Origin: Zeimonas sediminis
GTDB lineage: Bacteria > Pseudomonadota > Gammaproteobacteria > Burkholderiales > Burkholderiaceae_E
NCBI RefSeq assembly: GCF_023721795.1
Contig: NZ_JAMQYE010000001.1
Span: forward strand, 2,763,671-2,827,670
Length of the DNA stretch: 64,000 bases
Direction of reading: 5' to 3'
Shown: one piece after another, positions 52,796 through 61,059 of the stretch
Numbering within the stretch: position 1 is the stretch's first letter
Layout: the number at the start of each line of letters is the position of its first letter
Made by a program: the position numbers and the translations under genes
Notes under the pieces: generated by a model
The model's input: the letters and a program-made list of their open reading frames with translations, nothing else
Database searches by the model: none
What the model was told of the DNA's origin: nothing

Positions 52796-54696
52796 GTGAG
52801 ACTCCTGGAAACGGGTTCGGTTGAGGGTTCGGCGGAGGGCGTCGACCCGGGGTCGACGCTCGCGCCGGCTTCGGCCAGCCGATGCCTGAAGCGCAGCGCA
52901 TCGGGATAGGGAAACACGTCTTCGAGCAGGCCCGCCCGCACCCGCCGCTGCCGCAGCTGCCAGTACTCCGGCTCGAGCAGGTCGGCGTGGTGGGCCATGA
53001 ACGCCTTGCGCACCCGCGGATCGCCCAGCAGGAAGGTGCCGAACTCCTCGGGGAACACGTCGTTGGCGGCGACCGGGTACCAGGGTTCGGAGGCCATCTC
53101 GTCCTCGGGGGTGCGCGGCTCGGGGATCCGGCGGAAGTTGCAGTCGGTCAGGTAGGCGACCTCGTCGTAATCGTAGAACACGACGCGGCCCTGGCGGGTG
53201 ACGCCGAAGTTCTTGTACAGCATGTCGCCGGGGAAGATGTTCGCGGCGACCATTTCCTTGATCGCCTGCCCGTACTCGACGACCGAGCGCTCGCGCTCGG
53301 CGTCGTCGGCGCGCTCGAGGTGCAGGTTCAGCGGCACCATCCGCCGCTCGATGTAGAGGTGGCGTATCACGATCGCGTCGCCGTCGTCCTCGATCAGCGA
53401 GGGCGCGCTGTCGAGCAGCTCCCGCATCAGCTGCGGGTCGATGCGCGACTTCGGGAAGGGCACGTCCGAGTATTCCCAGGTGTCGGCCATGCGGCCCACG
53501 CGGTCGTGGAACTTGACCAGCTGGTAGCGCTGCTGGATGTACTCCCGGCTCATGTCCTTCTTGCGCTTGTCCCGGATCAGCTTGAACACGTACGGGAAGG
53601 AGGGCAGCGTGAACACCAGCATCACCAGGCCCTTGATGCCGGGCGCTAGCACGAAGCGGTCGTGCGAATTGTGCAGGTGCTGCAGCAGGTCGCGGTAGAA
53701 GAGGGTCTTGCCCTGCTTGGCGAGCCCGAGCATCGTGTACAGCTCCGACTCGGGCTTGGTCGGCATCAGCGTCTTCAGGAAGCGCACCCAGGCCGACGGC
53801 ACGTCCATGTCGACCATGAAGTAGGCGCGCGAGAAGTTGAACAGCGCCTCGATGCGGTCGCTGCCGGTCAGCAGCGCGTCGAGATAGAGCCGGCCCTGCG
53901 AATCGCGCAGGATCGGGATCGCGAAGGGCTCGATCTCGCCGTCGTTGACGAAGCGGCCGATCAGGTAGGCGCCCTTGTTGCGGAAGAACAGGCCGCGCAG
54001 CACCTGCAGCTGGCAGTCGGCGACCGGTTCGGCGCTGCCCGGCAGGCGGGCGCGCAGCGCCTGCAGCACCAGTTGCAGGTCGCGGCCGATGTCCACGAAG
54101 GGGCAGGCGAAGCCGAGGTCGACGATCATCCTGCGCAGCGCGGCCTCCCAGCCCTCGGTGAGCGGGTAGTAGACCCGGTACGAGGGCGGCTCGGAGTCCA
54201 GGTAGTCGGTCGCCACCGCCGGGCGCACGAAGATGTACGCGTTGTGGAAGTAGGCGCGGTGCAGCAGCTTCGCGCAGACCGAGTTGAAGAAGGTCTCGGC
54301 GAGCTCGGGCTGGCGGTGCTCGGCGAGCAGCGCCACGTACTCGCGCCTGACCCGCTGCCAGAGCGGCTCCTGCGCCGCGGCCGGGCCGTGGCCGGCGCGC
54401 GCGGGTGCCTGGCCGGACGCGGCTTCGTCGGCGCCCGACACCGCGCCGAACTCGTTCTCGATCCGCGCCGCCGCCTCGCGCACCCTCAGGTCGTAGAACG
54501 CGATCCGCTCGCTCGCGAGCCGGCGGATGCCGTGCCAGTCGCCGCGTTCGAACCGGGCCTTGGCCTGCTGGGCGTTGTAGCGGAACAGCCCGTAGTGGCG
54601 GTCGAAGCCGGCCAGGATCGCCCGCGCGATCGCGGCCGGCAGCGCGGCGTCGGGCGCGGCGTCTGGCGCGCCCGGGGCTTCGACGACGGCGTTCAT
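52792..54696 (-). CDS. aceK: Isocitrate dehydrogenase kinase/phosphatase
   Basis: The 634-residue bifunctional enzyme phosphorylates and dephosphorylates isocitrate dehydrogenase, switching carbon between the TCA cycle and the glyoxylate bypass. ILAGFDRHYGLFRYNAQQA opens the AceK family. The kinase core shows FVLAPGIKGLVMLVFTLPSF (ATP loop), VVFYDYDEVAYLTDCNFR (catalytic Asp region) and EPWYPVAANDVFPEEFGTF. The length fits, apart from an Ala/Gly insert near residue 85. It lies inside the leucine operon between ivd and thiolase, not beside aceBA. Confidence 0.95.
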   Translation of the reverse strand: MNAVVEAPGAPDAAPDAALPAAIARAILAGFDRHYGLFRYNAQQAKARFERGDWHGIRRLASERIAFYDLRVREAAARIENEFGAVSGADEAASGQAPARAGHGPAAAQEPLWQRVRREYVALLAEHRQPELAETFFNSVCAKLLHRAYFHNAYIFVRPAVATDYLDSEPPSYRVYYPLTEGWEAALRRMIVDLGFACPFVDIGRDLQLVLQALRARLPGSAEPVADCQLQVLRGLFFRNKGAYLIGRFVNDGEIEPFAIPILRDSQGRLYLDALLTGSDRIEALFNFSRAYFMVDMDVPSAWVRFLKTLMPTKPESELYTMLGLAKQGKTLFYRDLLQHLHNSHDRFVLAPGIKGLVMLVFTLPSFPYVFKLIRDKRKKDMSREYIQQRYQLVKFHDRVGRMADTWEYSDVPFPKSRIDPQLMRELLDSAPSLIEDDGDAIVIRHLYIERRMVPLNLHLERADDAERERSVVEYGQAIKEMVAANIFPGDMLYKNFGVTRQGRVVFYDYDEVAYLTDCNFRRIPEPRTPEDEMASEPWYPVAANDVFPEEFGTFLLGDPRVRKAFMAHHADLLEPEYWQLRQRRVRAGLLEDVFPYPDALRFRHRLAEAGASVDPGSTPSAEPSTEPVSRSLT

Positions 54697-54754
54697 CTCG
54701 GCGTGCTCGCGGCGGCTACGGCGGTGGCGTGCGGGACGGCGCGCGACCGGCCGT

Positions 54755-55966
54755 TCAGCGGGTCTCGCCGAACAGCTCGCGGCCGATCAGCATCCGGCGG
54801 ATCTCCGAGGTGCCCGCGCCGATCTCGTAGAGCTTGGCGTCGCGCCACAGCCTGCCGGTCGGGTAGTCGTTGATGTAGCCGTTGCCGCCCAGGCACTGGA
54901 TCGCCTCGCCGGCCATCCAGGTGGCCTTCTCGGCAGCGAACAGGATCGCGCCGGCGGCGTCCTTGCGCAGGCTGCGCACGTCGACCTTGCCCTCGCGCGA
55001 GCGGTCGCACTGCTTGCCCACCTCGTAGACGTAGGCGCGGGTGGCCATCATCGTGCTGTACATGTCGGCGAGCTTGCCCTGCATCAGCTGGAACTCGCCG
55101 ATCGGCTGGCCGAACTGCTTGCGCTCGTGCACGTAGGGCACGACGACGTCCATGCAGGCCGACATGATCCCGAGCGGGCCGCCCGACAGCACCGCGCGCT
55201 CGAAGTCCAGCCCGCTCATCAGCACGTTGACGCCGCGGCCCACGCCGGTCAGCGGGTCCTCGCCGAAGCCGCCCAGCACGTTCTCGGCCGGCACCTCGCA
55301 GTCCTGGAACACCAGCTCGCCGGTGTGGCTGCCGCGCATGCCGAGCTTGTCGAGCTTCTGCGCCACCGAGAAGCCCTTGAAGCCCTTCTCGATCAGGAAG
55401 GCGGTGATGCCGCGCGGGCCGGCCTCGATGTCGTTCTTCGCGTAGACCACCAGCACGTCGGCGTCCGGGCCGTTGGTGATCCACATCTTCGAGCCGTTGA
55501 GGATCCAGCGGTCGCCGCGGAAGTCGGCGCGCAGCTTCATCGACACCACGTCCGAGCCGGCATTGGGCTCGGACATCGCGAGCGCGCCGACCCACTCGCC
55601 CGACACCAGCTTCGGCAGGTACTTGCTCTTCTGCTCGGCGGTGCCGTTGCGGTTGATCTGGTTCACGCACAGGTTGGAGTGCGCGCCGTAAGACAGTCCG
55701 ACCGAGGCCGAGCCGCGCGAGATCTCCTCCATGGCCACGATGTGCGCCAGGTAGCCCATGTCGGTGCCGCCGTACTCCTCGGGCACCGTCATGCCGAGCA
55801 CGCCGAGCTCGCCGAACTTGCGCCACAGGTCCATCGGGAACTGGTCGCTGCGGTCGATCTCGTTGGCGCGCGGCGTGATCTCGTTCGCCGTGAACTGCTG
55901 CAGCGAGTCGCGCAGCATCGCGATGTCCTCGCCGAGATCGAACTGCAGTCCGGGTATCGTCACCAT
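54755..55966 (-). CDS. ivd: Isovaleryl-CoA dehydrogenase
   Basis: The 403-residue FAD enzyme oxidises isovaleryl-CoA to 3-methylcrotonyl-CoA, the first committed step of leucine acyl-CoA breakdown. The catalytic glutamate sits at the IVD-specific position, E256 in [11 protein letters not shown]. At the usual acyl-CoA dehydrogenase position there is G ([11 protein letters not shown]). [14 protein letters not shown] and [14 protein letters not shown] are typical. It is the second gene of the LiuR-controlled transcript. Confidence 0.96.
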   Translation of the reverse strand: MVTIPGLQFDLGEDIAMLRDSLQQFTANEITPRANEIDRSDQFPMDLWRKFGELGVLGMTVPEEYGGTDMGYLAHIVAMEEISRGSASVGLSYGAHSNLCVNQINRNGTAEQKSKYLPKLVSGEWVGALAMSEPNAGSDVVSMKLRADFRGDRWILNGSKMWITNGPDADVLVVYAKNDIEAGPRGITAFLIEKGFKGFSVAQKLDKLGMRGSHTGELVFQDCEVPAENVLGGFGEDPLTGVGRGVNVLMSGLDFERAVLSGGPLGIMSACMDVVVPYVHERKQFGQPIGEFQLMQGKLADMYSTMMATRAYVYEVGKQCDRSREGKVDVRSLRKDAAGAILFAAEKATWMAGEAIQCLGGNGYINDYPTGRLWRDAKLYEIGAGTSEIRRMLIGRELFGETR

Positions 55967-56003
55967 GGGGTCGTTCTCCTTGCCTGTTCCTGGTCGGTTC
56001 GCG

Positions 56004-56489
56004 TCATCCCTGGATGCCGTCGCGGTCGCGCACGGTCATCAGCGTTCCGGTCATCGTCGCGATCAGCTTGCGGGTCCCGTCGTCCCGGATCGCCCAGGCC
56101 TCGCCCTCCGCAACCGTGATCGTACGCCCGGCCTTGCGGACGCGGCCGATCAGCCTGAACTCGCGACCGGCGCCCGGGGCGAGCAGGTTGAGCTTGTATT
56201 CGACGGTCAGCACGCCGGCGTCCTGCGGCATCAGCGAATACGCCGCGAAGCCGCAGGCCGAATCGAGCGCGGCCCCGACGATGCCCGCGTGAGCGAAGCC
56301 GTGCTGCTGCGCGATGTCGGGGCGGAACGGCAGCGCGATCTCCGCGCGACCGGGCTCTATCCGTTCCAGCCGGGCGCCGATCAGGCGCATCGCCGCCTGC
56401 CGGTCGAAGCTTGTCCGGACCCGGGCGGCGGCGGCGGCGAAATCGGCGGCGGGCGGGATGTCGGCCTGCCCGGCGAAGGCTTGCTGCAT
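56004..56489 (-). CDS. Hotdog-fold thioesterase (PaaI-like)
   Basis: The 161-residue protein has the hotdog motif [20 protein letters not shown] (about 65-84), with the conserved His/Gly and acidic residue in the central helix. [11 protein letters not shown] and a closing [12 protein letters not shown] complete the fold. It probably hydrolyses short or branched acyl-CoA and is the first gene behind the LiuR box. AGGAGGAAC sets the start. An earlier in-frame start would lie before the ribosome site. Confidence 0.88.
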   Translation of the reverse strand: MQQAFAGQADIPPAADFAAAAARVRTSFDRQAAMRLIGARLERIEPGRAEIALPFRPDIAQQHGFAHAGIVGAALDSACGFAAYSLMPQDAGVLTVEYKLNLLAPGAGREFRLIGRVRKAGRTITVAEGEAWAIRDDGTRKLIATMTGTLMTVRDRDGIQG

Positions 56490-56509
56490 CGGGACGTTCC
56501 TCCTGACTC

Positions 56510-56538
56510 GCAATAGTTTACGTTAACGTAAACGTCAT
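56510..56538 (-). promoter_or_regulatory. Promoter with perfect 18-bp LiuR-type palindrome
   Basis: GTTTACGTTAACGTAAAC (56516-56533) is its own reverse complement. Read leftward, ATGACG (56533-56538) and TATTGC (56510-56515) are 17 bases apart, so the palindrome fills the spacer. It would control the thioesterase-ivd-aceK-mcc transcript. The promoter overlaps the liuR stop codon. The motif agrees with the TTTACGT/ACGTAAA core known for MerR-type LiuR regulators. Confidence 0.8.
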
Positions 56539-56921
56539 TTGCGAAGTTCGGCGAGCAATCCGCGGGCGCGGGCCTCGTGCGTCTCGATTTCGGCCAGGGT
56601 TTCCTCGAGGTCGCGAAGTTGCTGCTCGAGGGTGCGGCGGTGGCGGGCCAGCACCGCCAGGAAGCGTTCGAGCTGCGCGACCGTGTCCGACGGCGAGTCG
56701 TACATGTCGATCAGGTCGCGGATCTCGGACAGCGACAGGCCGAGCCGCTTGCCTCGCAGCGTGAGCTTCAGCCGGGTGCGGTCGCGCTGCGAGTAGACCC
56801 GCTGGCGTCCGCCGGTGCCGGCGCGCTCGGGGGCGAGCAGCCCCTGGTCCTCGTAGAACCGGATCGTCCTGGGGGTGACGTCGAACTCCCGGGCCAGCTC
56901 GCTGATCGTGTAGGTCGCCAT
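56535..56921 (-). CDS. liuR: MerR-family regulator of leucine/isovalerate catabolism (LiuR)
   Basis: The 128-residue regulator has a MerR winged helix (TISELAREFDVTPRTIRFYE) followed by the GLLAPERAGTGGRQRVYSQR wing. A long C-terminal coiled coil (about 75-125) replaces a metal-binding loop. There is no cysteine, so a metal effector is unlikely. Its place at the head of a leucine gene cluster and palindromes on both flanks identify LiuR. It probably represses until a branched acyl-CoA is present. Confidence 0.93.
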   Translation of the reverse strand: MATYTISELAREFDVTPRTIRFYEDQGLLAPERAGTGGRQRVYSQRDRTRLKLTLRGKRLGLSLSEIRDLIDMYDSPSDTVAQLERFLAVLARHRRTLEQQLRDLEETLAEIETHEARARGLLAELRK

Positions 56922-56941
56922 CCGCGGATCATCGTCGACAC

Positions 56942-56957
56942 TTTACGTAAACGTCAA
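56942..56957 (-). promoter_or_regulatory. Second LiuR-type box upstream of liuR
   Basis: TTTACGTAAACGTCAA (plus strand) matches the other box in its half-sites ACGT and flanking TTT/CAA, with one asymmetric base per arm. Read leftward it begins TTGACG, which can act as the -35 of liuR. This suggests autoregulation. It is 20 bases before the liuR ATG. Confidence 0.7.
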
Positions 56958-57019
56958 CTCGACCTTGGGGCGCCGCAGGGTGCGTGCGATCGGTGCGGCG
57001 GGCCGCCGTGGCGGCGCGG

Positions 57020-57964
57020 TCAGGCGCGGACCGGCGTGATCGCCACCTGCTCCCGCAGCCGGCGCACCTCGGCCGGGTCGCACAGTGCGGTGCCCGGGTT
57101 CAGCAGGGCGGCGGCGCCGGCGGCCATGCCGGTCCGGAAGGCATCGTCGAGGGGCTCGCCGCCCGCCATGCCGAACACGAGGCCGGCCAGGAAGGCGTCG
57201 CCCGCGCCCACCGTGGTGGCCACCTGCACCGCCAGCGGCGCGGCACGCAGGACCGCGCCAGCGGTCACGAGCAGCGCGCCCTCCGGGCCCATCGACAGCG
57301 CGACGATCTCCGCCTGGCCCTCGGCCACGATCCGGCGCGCGGCCGCGACCCGCTCGGCCTCGGTGCCGAGGGGCTGGCCGCTCAGCTCGCGAAGCTCGCG
57401 CAGGCTGGGCTTGACGAGGTGCACGCCCCCGCGCAGCGCCTCGGCGAGCGGCGCGCCCGAGGCATCGACCACCGCCCGGCTTCCCGCGTCGCGTGCCCGT
57501 CGCGCGACCTGCGCATGCAGGTCGACCGGCGCACCGGGCGGAAGGCTGCCGCTGGCCACCACGTAGCCGCCGGGCACGGCGAACCGGTCGACCGCGTCCA
57601 GGCAGGCCCGCCACTCCCGTGCGGCCAGCTCCGGGCCGGGCAGCACGAAGCGGAACTCGCGGCCGGTGGCGTTCTCCAGGACGGAGAAGCTCTCGCGCGT
57701 TTCGCCGGCGATGTCGATCCGCTCGCCGGGCACGCCCTCCTGCTCGAGCAGGCGCGCGAGGCGCTCGCCGGTCGCGCCGCCGGCCGGGTAGAGGGCGAGG
57801 CAGTCGGCGCCCAGCCGATGGAGCACGCGCGCCACGTTGATGCCGCCGCCGCCCGGGTCGAAGCGGGCGGCGCTGCATCGCAGCTTGTGGGTGTCCCGGA
57901 CGACGTCGGTCGACGTCGACAGGTCGAGCGCCGGGTTCGGCGTGACGGTGAGGATCCGGGTCAT
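57020..57964 (-). CDS. pfkB: 6-phosphofructokinase 2-like (PfkB family) sugar kinase
   Basis: The 314-residue ribokinase-fold enzyme starts MTRILTVTPNPALDLST. FDPGGGGINVARVLHRLG is the substrate-binding PfkB-2 motif, distinct from the GGKGINV of 1-phosphofructokinases. The C-terminal catalytic TTVGAGDAFLAG has D256. It phosphorylates fructose-6-phosphate or a related sugar phosphate; tagatose-6-phosphate is also possible. The gene is 34 bases after the SMUG1-like gene, probably in one transcript. Confidence 0.9.
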   Translation of the reverse strand: MTRILTVTPNPALDLSTSTDVVRDTHKLRCSAARFDPGGGGINVARVLHRLGADCLALYPAGGATGERLARLLEQEGVPGERIDIAGETRESFSVLENATGREFRFVLPGPELAAREWRACLDAVDRFAVPGGYVVASGSLPPGAPVDLHAQVARRARDAGSRAVVDASGAPLAEALRGGVHLVKPSLRELRELSGQPLGTEAERVAAARRIVAEGQAEIVALSMGPEGALLVTAGAVLRAAPLAVQVATTVGAGDAFLAGLVFGMAGGEPLDDAFRTGMAAGAAALLNPGTALCDPAEVRRLREQVAITPVRA

Positions 57965-57998
57965 CGGCGCGAGCCGCCTGCCTGTCGGGGGCCGCGCG

Positions 57999-58838
57999 TC
58001 AGCCGAACACGCCGAGTTCGCCGAGCCGCCGGTCGACCGCCGGGGCCCATCCGCGGTTGGCGGCCGGCGAGGCCGGGCTCGGGTGCAGGATCGTGTCGAT
58101 GCGTGGCGGGTGCGCCGGTGCCGGAGGTCCGTTCCCCGCATCCGTGTCCACTGGTGCGTCGGCGAGCGCCGCACCGGCCCGCTTCATCGCCCAGCCGCCG
58201 ATGCCGATCAGCCAGTCGGGCCGCAGCGCCGCGAGCGCGGCGCGCAGGTGGGCATCGCAGGCGCGCAGCAGCGGGGCGAGTTCGGCGGCGGGCAGCTTGT
58301 CGGGCGTCAGGTTGCGGCCCGATTCCTCGAGGAACACCAGCGGGCAGTAGTTCAGCACGAAGCAATCGGCGAAGAAGCGCTCGGCGCTGCCGAAGCGCTC
58401 GGCCGCCCAGCCCCACAGCCGCCGGCCGCTGACCTCGGACCGCTGGCAGCCGAAGCCCTCGATCGGGCGCTTCGGGTGCTCGGCCGCGGGCCTCGCGATC
58501 GGCGCCTCGATGCCCATCCAGTCGCGGACCGCCGCCACCTCGCCGAAGGGCACGCCGGTCTGCATCATGCCGAAGGGCCCGGGGTTCATGCCGAGGAAGA
58601 CCACGCGCCGGCGGCCGTCGCCGTATCGGCGCAGGTAAGCCTCGTGGCCGGCCCACGCATAGTCGAGCGGGTCGTAGACGTGGTTGACCGGCGCCGAGAA
58701 GCGCATCGCGTCGACCTCGGCCCGCAAGGCCAGCGCCGCCTCGACCAGGCGATCGGCGGTGGACGATGGCGCCCCCGAAGCTGGCGCCGAGGCGCAGGGT
58801 GCCGGGGTGGAAACGGAAACGGAGCAGGCGCGGGACAT
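57999..58838 (-). CDS. Uracil-DNA glycosylase superfamily protein, SMUG1-like
   Basis: The 279-residue protein has the SMUG1-type motif 1 LGMNPGPFGMMQTGVPFGEV and motif 2 HPSPASPAANRGW. An intermediate SGRRLWGWAAERFG segment is also conserved. It should remove uracil or oxidised pyrimidines from DNA. N-terminal Ser/Ala/Pro-rich sequence (about 35 residues) makes the start uncertain. The ATG chosen lies after a terminator for the upstream gene. Confidence 0.88.
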   Translation of the reverse strand: MSRACSVSVSTPAPCASAPASGAPSSTADRLVEAALALRAEVDAMRFSAPVNHVYDPLDYAWAGHEAYLRRYGDGRRRVVFLGMNPGPFGMMQTGVPFGEVAAVRDWMGIEAPIARPAAEHPKRPIEGFGCQRSEVSGRRLWGWAAERFGSAERFFADCFVLNYCPLVFLEESGRNLTPDKLPAAELAPLLRACDAHLRAALAALRPDWLIGIGGWAMKRAGAALADAPVDTDAGNGPPAPAHPPRIDTILHPSPASPAANRGWAPAVDRRLGELGVFG

Positions 58839-58864
58839 GGCGGAGGGGATCGGGCGGCGAGCGC

Positions 58865-58897
58865 AAAAGAAAGGGGCGCGGATGTCGACCGCGCCCC
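58865..58897 (-). terminator. Rho-independent terminator after the RidA-like gene
   Basis: On the minus strand GGGGCGCGG pairs perfectly with CCGCGCCCC around a seven-base loop, followed by TTTCTTTT. It lies between the RidA-like gene and the SMUG1-like gene and would stop leftward transcription. The remaining gap (58898-59109) shows nothing else. Confidence 0.8.
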
Positions 58898-59109
58898 CGT
58901 GAGCCGCGAGTGGCGGCTGCCTCTCCTCGAGCGATGCCGGCTGCCGATGCCGGGTCGTTTCGGCCCGGTGGTGGTCGGTCATGCGCGAACCGCTGTCGGA
59001 ATCGGCGGCGCCGGACGGGCCGGCGCCTCGGGGAAAGACTAATCCCGTCGGGCGGGCCCGGTCAAGGCGTGACGGGCCCGACCGGCATGACGCGCGCGAG
59101 CGGGCGCGA

Positions 59110-59907
59110 TCAGTCGATGACCAGTTCGCGCCGAACGCAGCGCGCGTCGATCTCGAACTCGAGCTCCTGCACCGGCGGCCGGCACGGGTGCCAGTGCAGG
59201 CCCAGCGAAAGCAACCCGCGCGGCGCGAACTGGCTGGCGAGCAGCGGCCCGATCTCGTGCTCGGTGTAGACCTGGAACGCGGTCAGCGCGCGCCAGTCGC
59301 CGCCCAGCAGGCCGCAGCGACGCTGCAGCACGTCGAGCACGAAGGCGGCCTTCTTTTCGAGGCCTTCCCGCGAGCGGTCGCCGCGGGCCACGATGCCGTC
59401 GGGAAAGGCGGTGCCCTCGGCCCACTCGGCGTAGCCGGCCAGCACGAAGTTGCGCGGCCCCGGCGCGCGTTCGGAGTGGTCGGAGGTGGTCAGCAGGCCC
59501 GCCTGAGCCGCGGACGTGGGCACCGTGTAGCAGAAGGCGTGGAACACCGGCTCGGCCGGCGGCTCGTGCACCGGGCAGACGTTGCTGCGCGCGACCGGAT
59601 TGCCGTCCTGGCGCACCAGGCCCCAGCGCCGCAGCGTGCCGACCCAGGCCGCGTTGAAGTCGGCGAAGCCGGCGAAGGACCAGGGCTCGGGCGACCTGAG
59701 TTCGGCGGCGCACAGCGCGGTCTGCGGGCGTCCGTGCTCGCGGAGGTGGGCGGCGACGGCCTCGAATCCTGCCGCGACCGGCAGGGGCCTGGCGAAGCGC
59801 GCGCGAACGATCTCGAAGCCCGGCAGGGCGACCACGCCCGACGAGAAGGGCATCCCGCCGGGAAGGTATGCGTAGTCGCTTCCGGTGGAATTGTGTAAGG
59901 TTGCCAA
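59110..59907 (-). CDS. RidA/YjgF-like two-part protein of unknown function
   Basis: The 265-residue protein (with a TTG start) has an N-terminal half that I do not recognise, including two WSFAGFADFNAAW-like aromatic stretches. Its C-terminal half resembles a RidA fold: FVLAGYAEWAEGTAFPDG, GLEKKAAFVLDVLQRRCG, LTAFQVYTEHEIG and VQELEFEIDARCVRREL. RidA relatives deaminate enamines or imines, and some long forms act on 2-aminomuconates. The normal RidA arginine is not clearly placed. GGGAGAAAG precedes the TTG; an ATG at 59853 (MPFSSG) is the alternative. The gene is divergent from quinone oxidoreductase. Confidence 0.6.
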   Translation of the reverse strand: MATLHNSTGSDYAYLPGGMPFSSGVVALPGFEIVRARFARPLPVAAGFEAVAAHLREHGRPQTALCAAELRSPEPWSFAGFADFNAAWVGTLRRWGLVRQDGNPVARSNVCPVHEPPAEPVFHAFCYTVPTSAAQAGLLTTSDHSERAPGPRNFVLAGYAEWAEGTAFPDGIVARGDRSREGLEKKAAFVLDVLQRRCGLLGGDWRALTAFQVYTEHEIGPLLASQFAPRGLLSLGLHWHPCRPPVQELEFEIDARCVRRELVID

Positions 59908-60015
59908 CTTCTTTCTCCCGGCCGTTGTCGGCGCCGCTCCGCAAGAGCGTCCCGCTCCCACTATGAGCGAGCGGGTGAGCAGCCGCAAGCCCGAACGAAC
60001 AGGAACGAGACGCGA

Positions 60016-61023
60016 ATGACCGACCTTCCCCAGACCATGCGTTACATCGACCACGGCGCCGGCGGCGAGCCGGAGGTCCTGAAGCCGGCCCAGGGGCCGG
60101 TGCCGTCGCCGCAAGCAGGCGAGGTGCTGATCCGTGTGGCCTATGCCGGCGTCAACCGGCCCGACGTGCTGCAGCGGCAGGCGAAGTACCCGCCGCCGCC
60201 GGGCGCGTCGCCCTACATCGGCCTGGAGGTCTCGGGCGAGGTGGTGGCGCTGGGCCAGGGCGTCACGAAGTGGCGGGTCGGCGACCGGCTGTGCGCGCTG
60301 GTGAACGGCGGCGGCTACGCCGAGTACGTGACCGCGCCCGAGGGCCAGGCCCTGCCGGTCCCGAAGGGCCTGTCGATGCTGCAGGCGGCCGCGATCCCGG
60401 AGAACTACTTCACCGTGTGGACCAACGTCTTCGAGCGCGGGCGCCTGGCCGCCGGCGAGACCTTCCTGGTGCACGGCGGGTCCTCGGGCATCGGCCTGAC
60501 CGCGATCCAGCTGGCGCACGCGCGCGGCGCCACCGTCTACACCACGGTCGGCAACCAGGAGAAGGCGAAGGTCTGCCGCGAGCTGGGCGCGGCCGCCGCG
60601 ATCAACTACCGCGAGCAGGACTTCGTCGAGGAGATCGCCCGGCTGACCGACGGCCGGGGCGTGGACCTGATCCTGGACATGGTGGGCGGCGACTACATCG
60701 GCCGGAACCTGAAGTGCCTGGCGCTCGACGGCCGCCTGGTGCAGATCGCCTACCTGCAGTCGCCGAAGGTCGAGGTCGACTGGACGACGCTGATGACCCG
60801 CCGCCTGACCTTCACCGGCTCCACGCTGCGCCCCCGCAGCGCCGCCGACAAGGCCGCGATCGCCGATGCGCTGAAGGCCGAGGTCTGGCCACTGCTCGAG
60901 CAGGGCCGCGCGCTGCCGGTGATCCACAAGGTGTTTCCGCTCGCCGAGGCCGCTGCCGCCCACGCGCTGATGGAGTCGTCGGTTCACATCGGCAAGATCA
61001 TGCTCGAGGTGACCGGCGGCTGA
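60016..61023 (+). CDS. NAD(P)H quinone oxidoreductase, PIG3-type
   Basis: The 335-residue zinc-free MDR-superfamily enzyme has VAYAGVNRPDVLQRQAKYPP near the start, GSSGIGLTAIQLAHARGATV for the NADPH fold, and AGVN/ENYFTVW blocks. The C-terminus VHIGKIMLEV is typical of the TIGR02824 (PIG3) group, which reduces quinones with NADPH. No zinc-binding Cys/His set is present. It is a single gene, convergent with rodA. Confidence 0.93.
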   Translation: MTDLPQTMRYIDHGAGGEPEVLKPAQGPVPSPQAGEVLIRVAYAGVNRPDVLQRQAKYPPPPGASPYIGLEVSGEVVALGQGVTKWRVGDRLCALVNGGGYAEYVTAPEGQALPVPKGLSMLQAAAIPENYFTVWTNVFERGRLAAGETFLVHGGSSGIGLTAIQLAHARGATVYTTVGNQEKAKVCRELGAAAAINYREQDFVEEIARLTDGRGVDLILDMVGGDYIGRNLKCLALDGRLVQIAYLQSPKVEVDWTTLMTRRLTFTGSTLRPRSAADKAAIADALKAEVWPLLEQGRALPVIHKVFPLAEAAAAHALMESSVHIGKIMLEVTGG

Positions 61024-61059
61024 CGCCGTCGCGCGGCGGCCGCGGGCTGCGGCTGCCGC

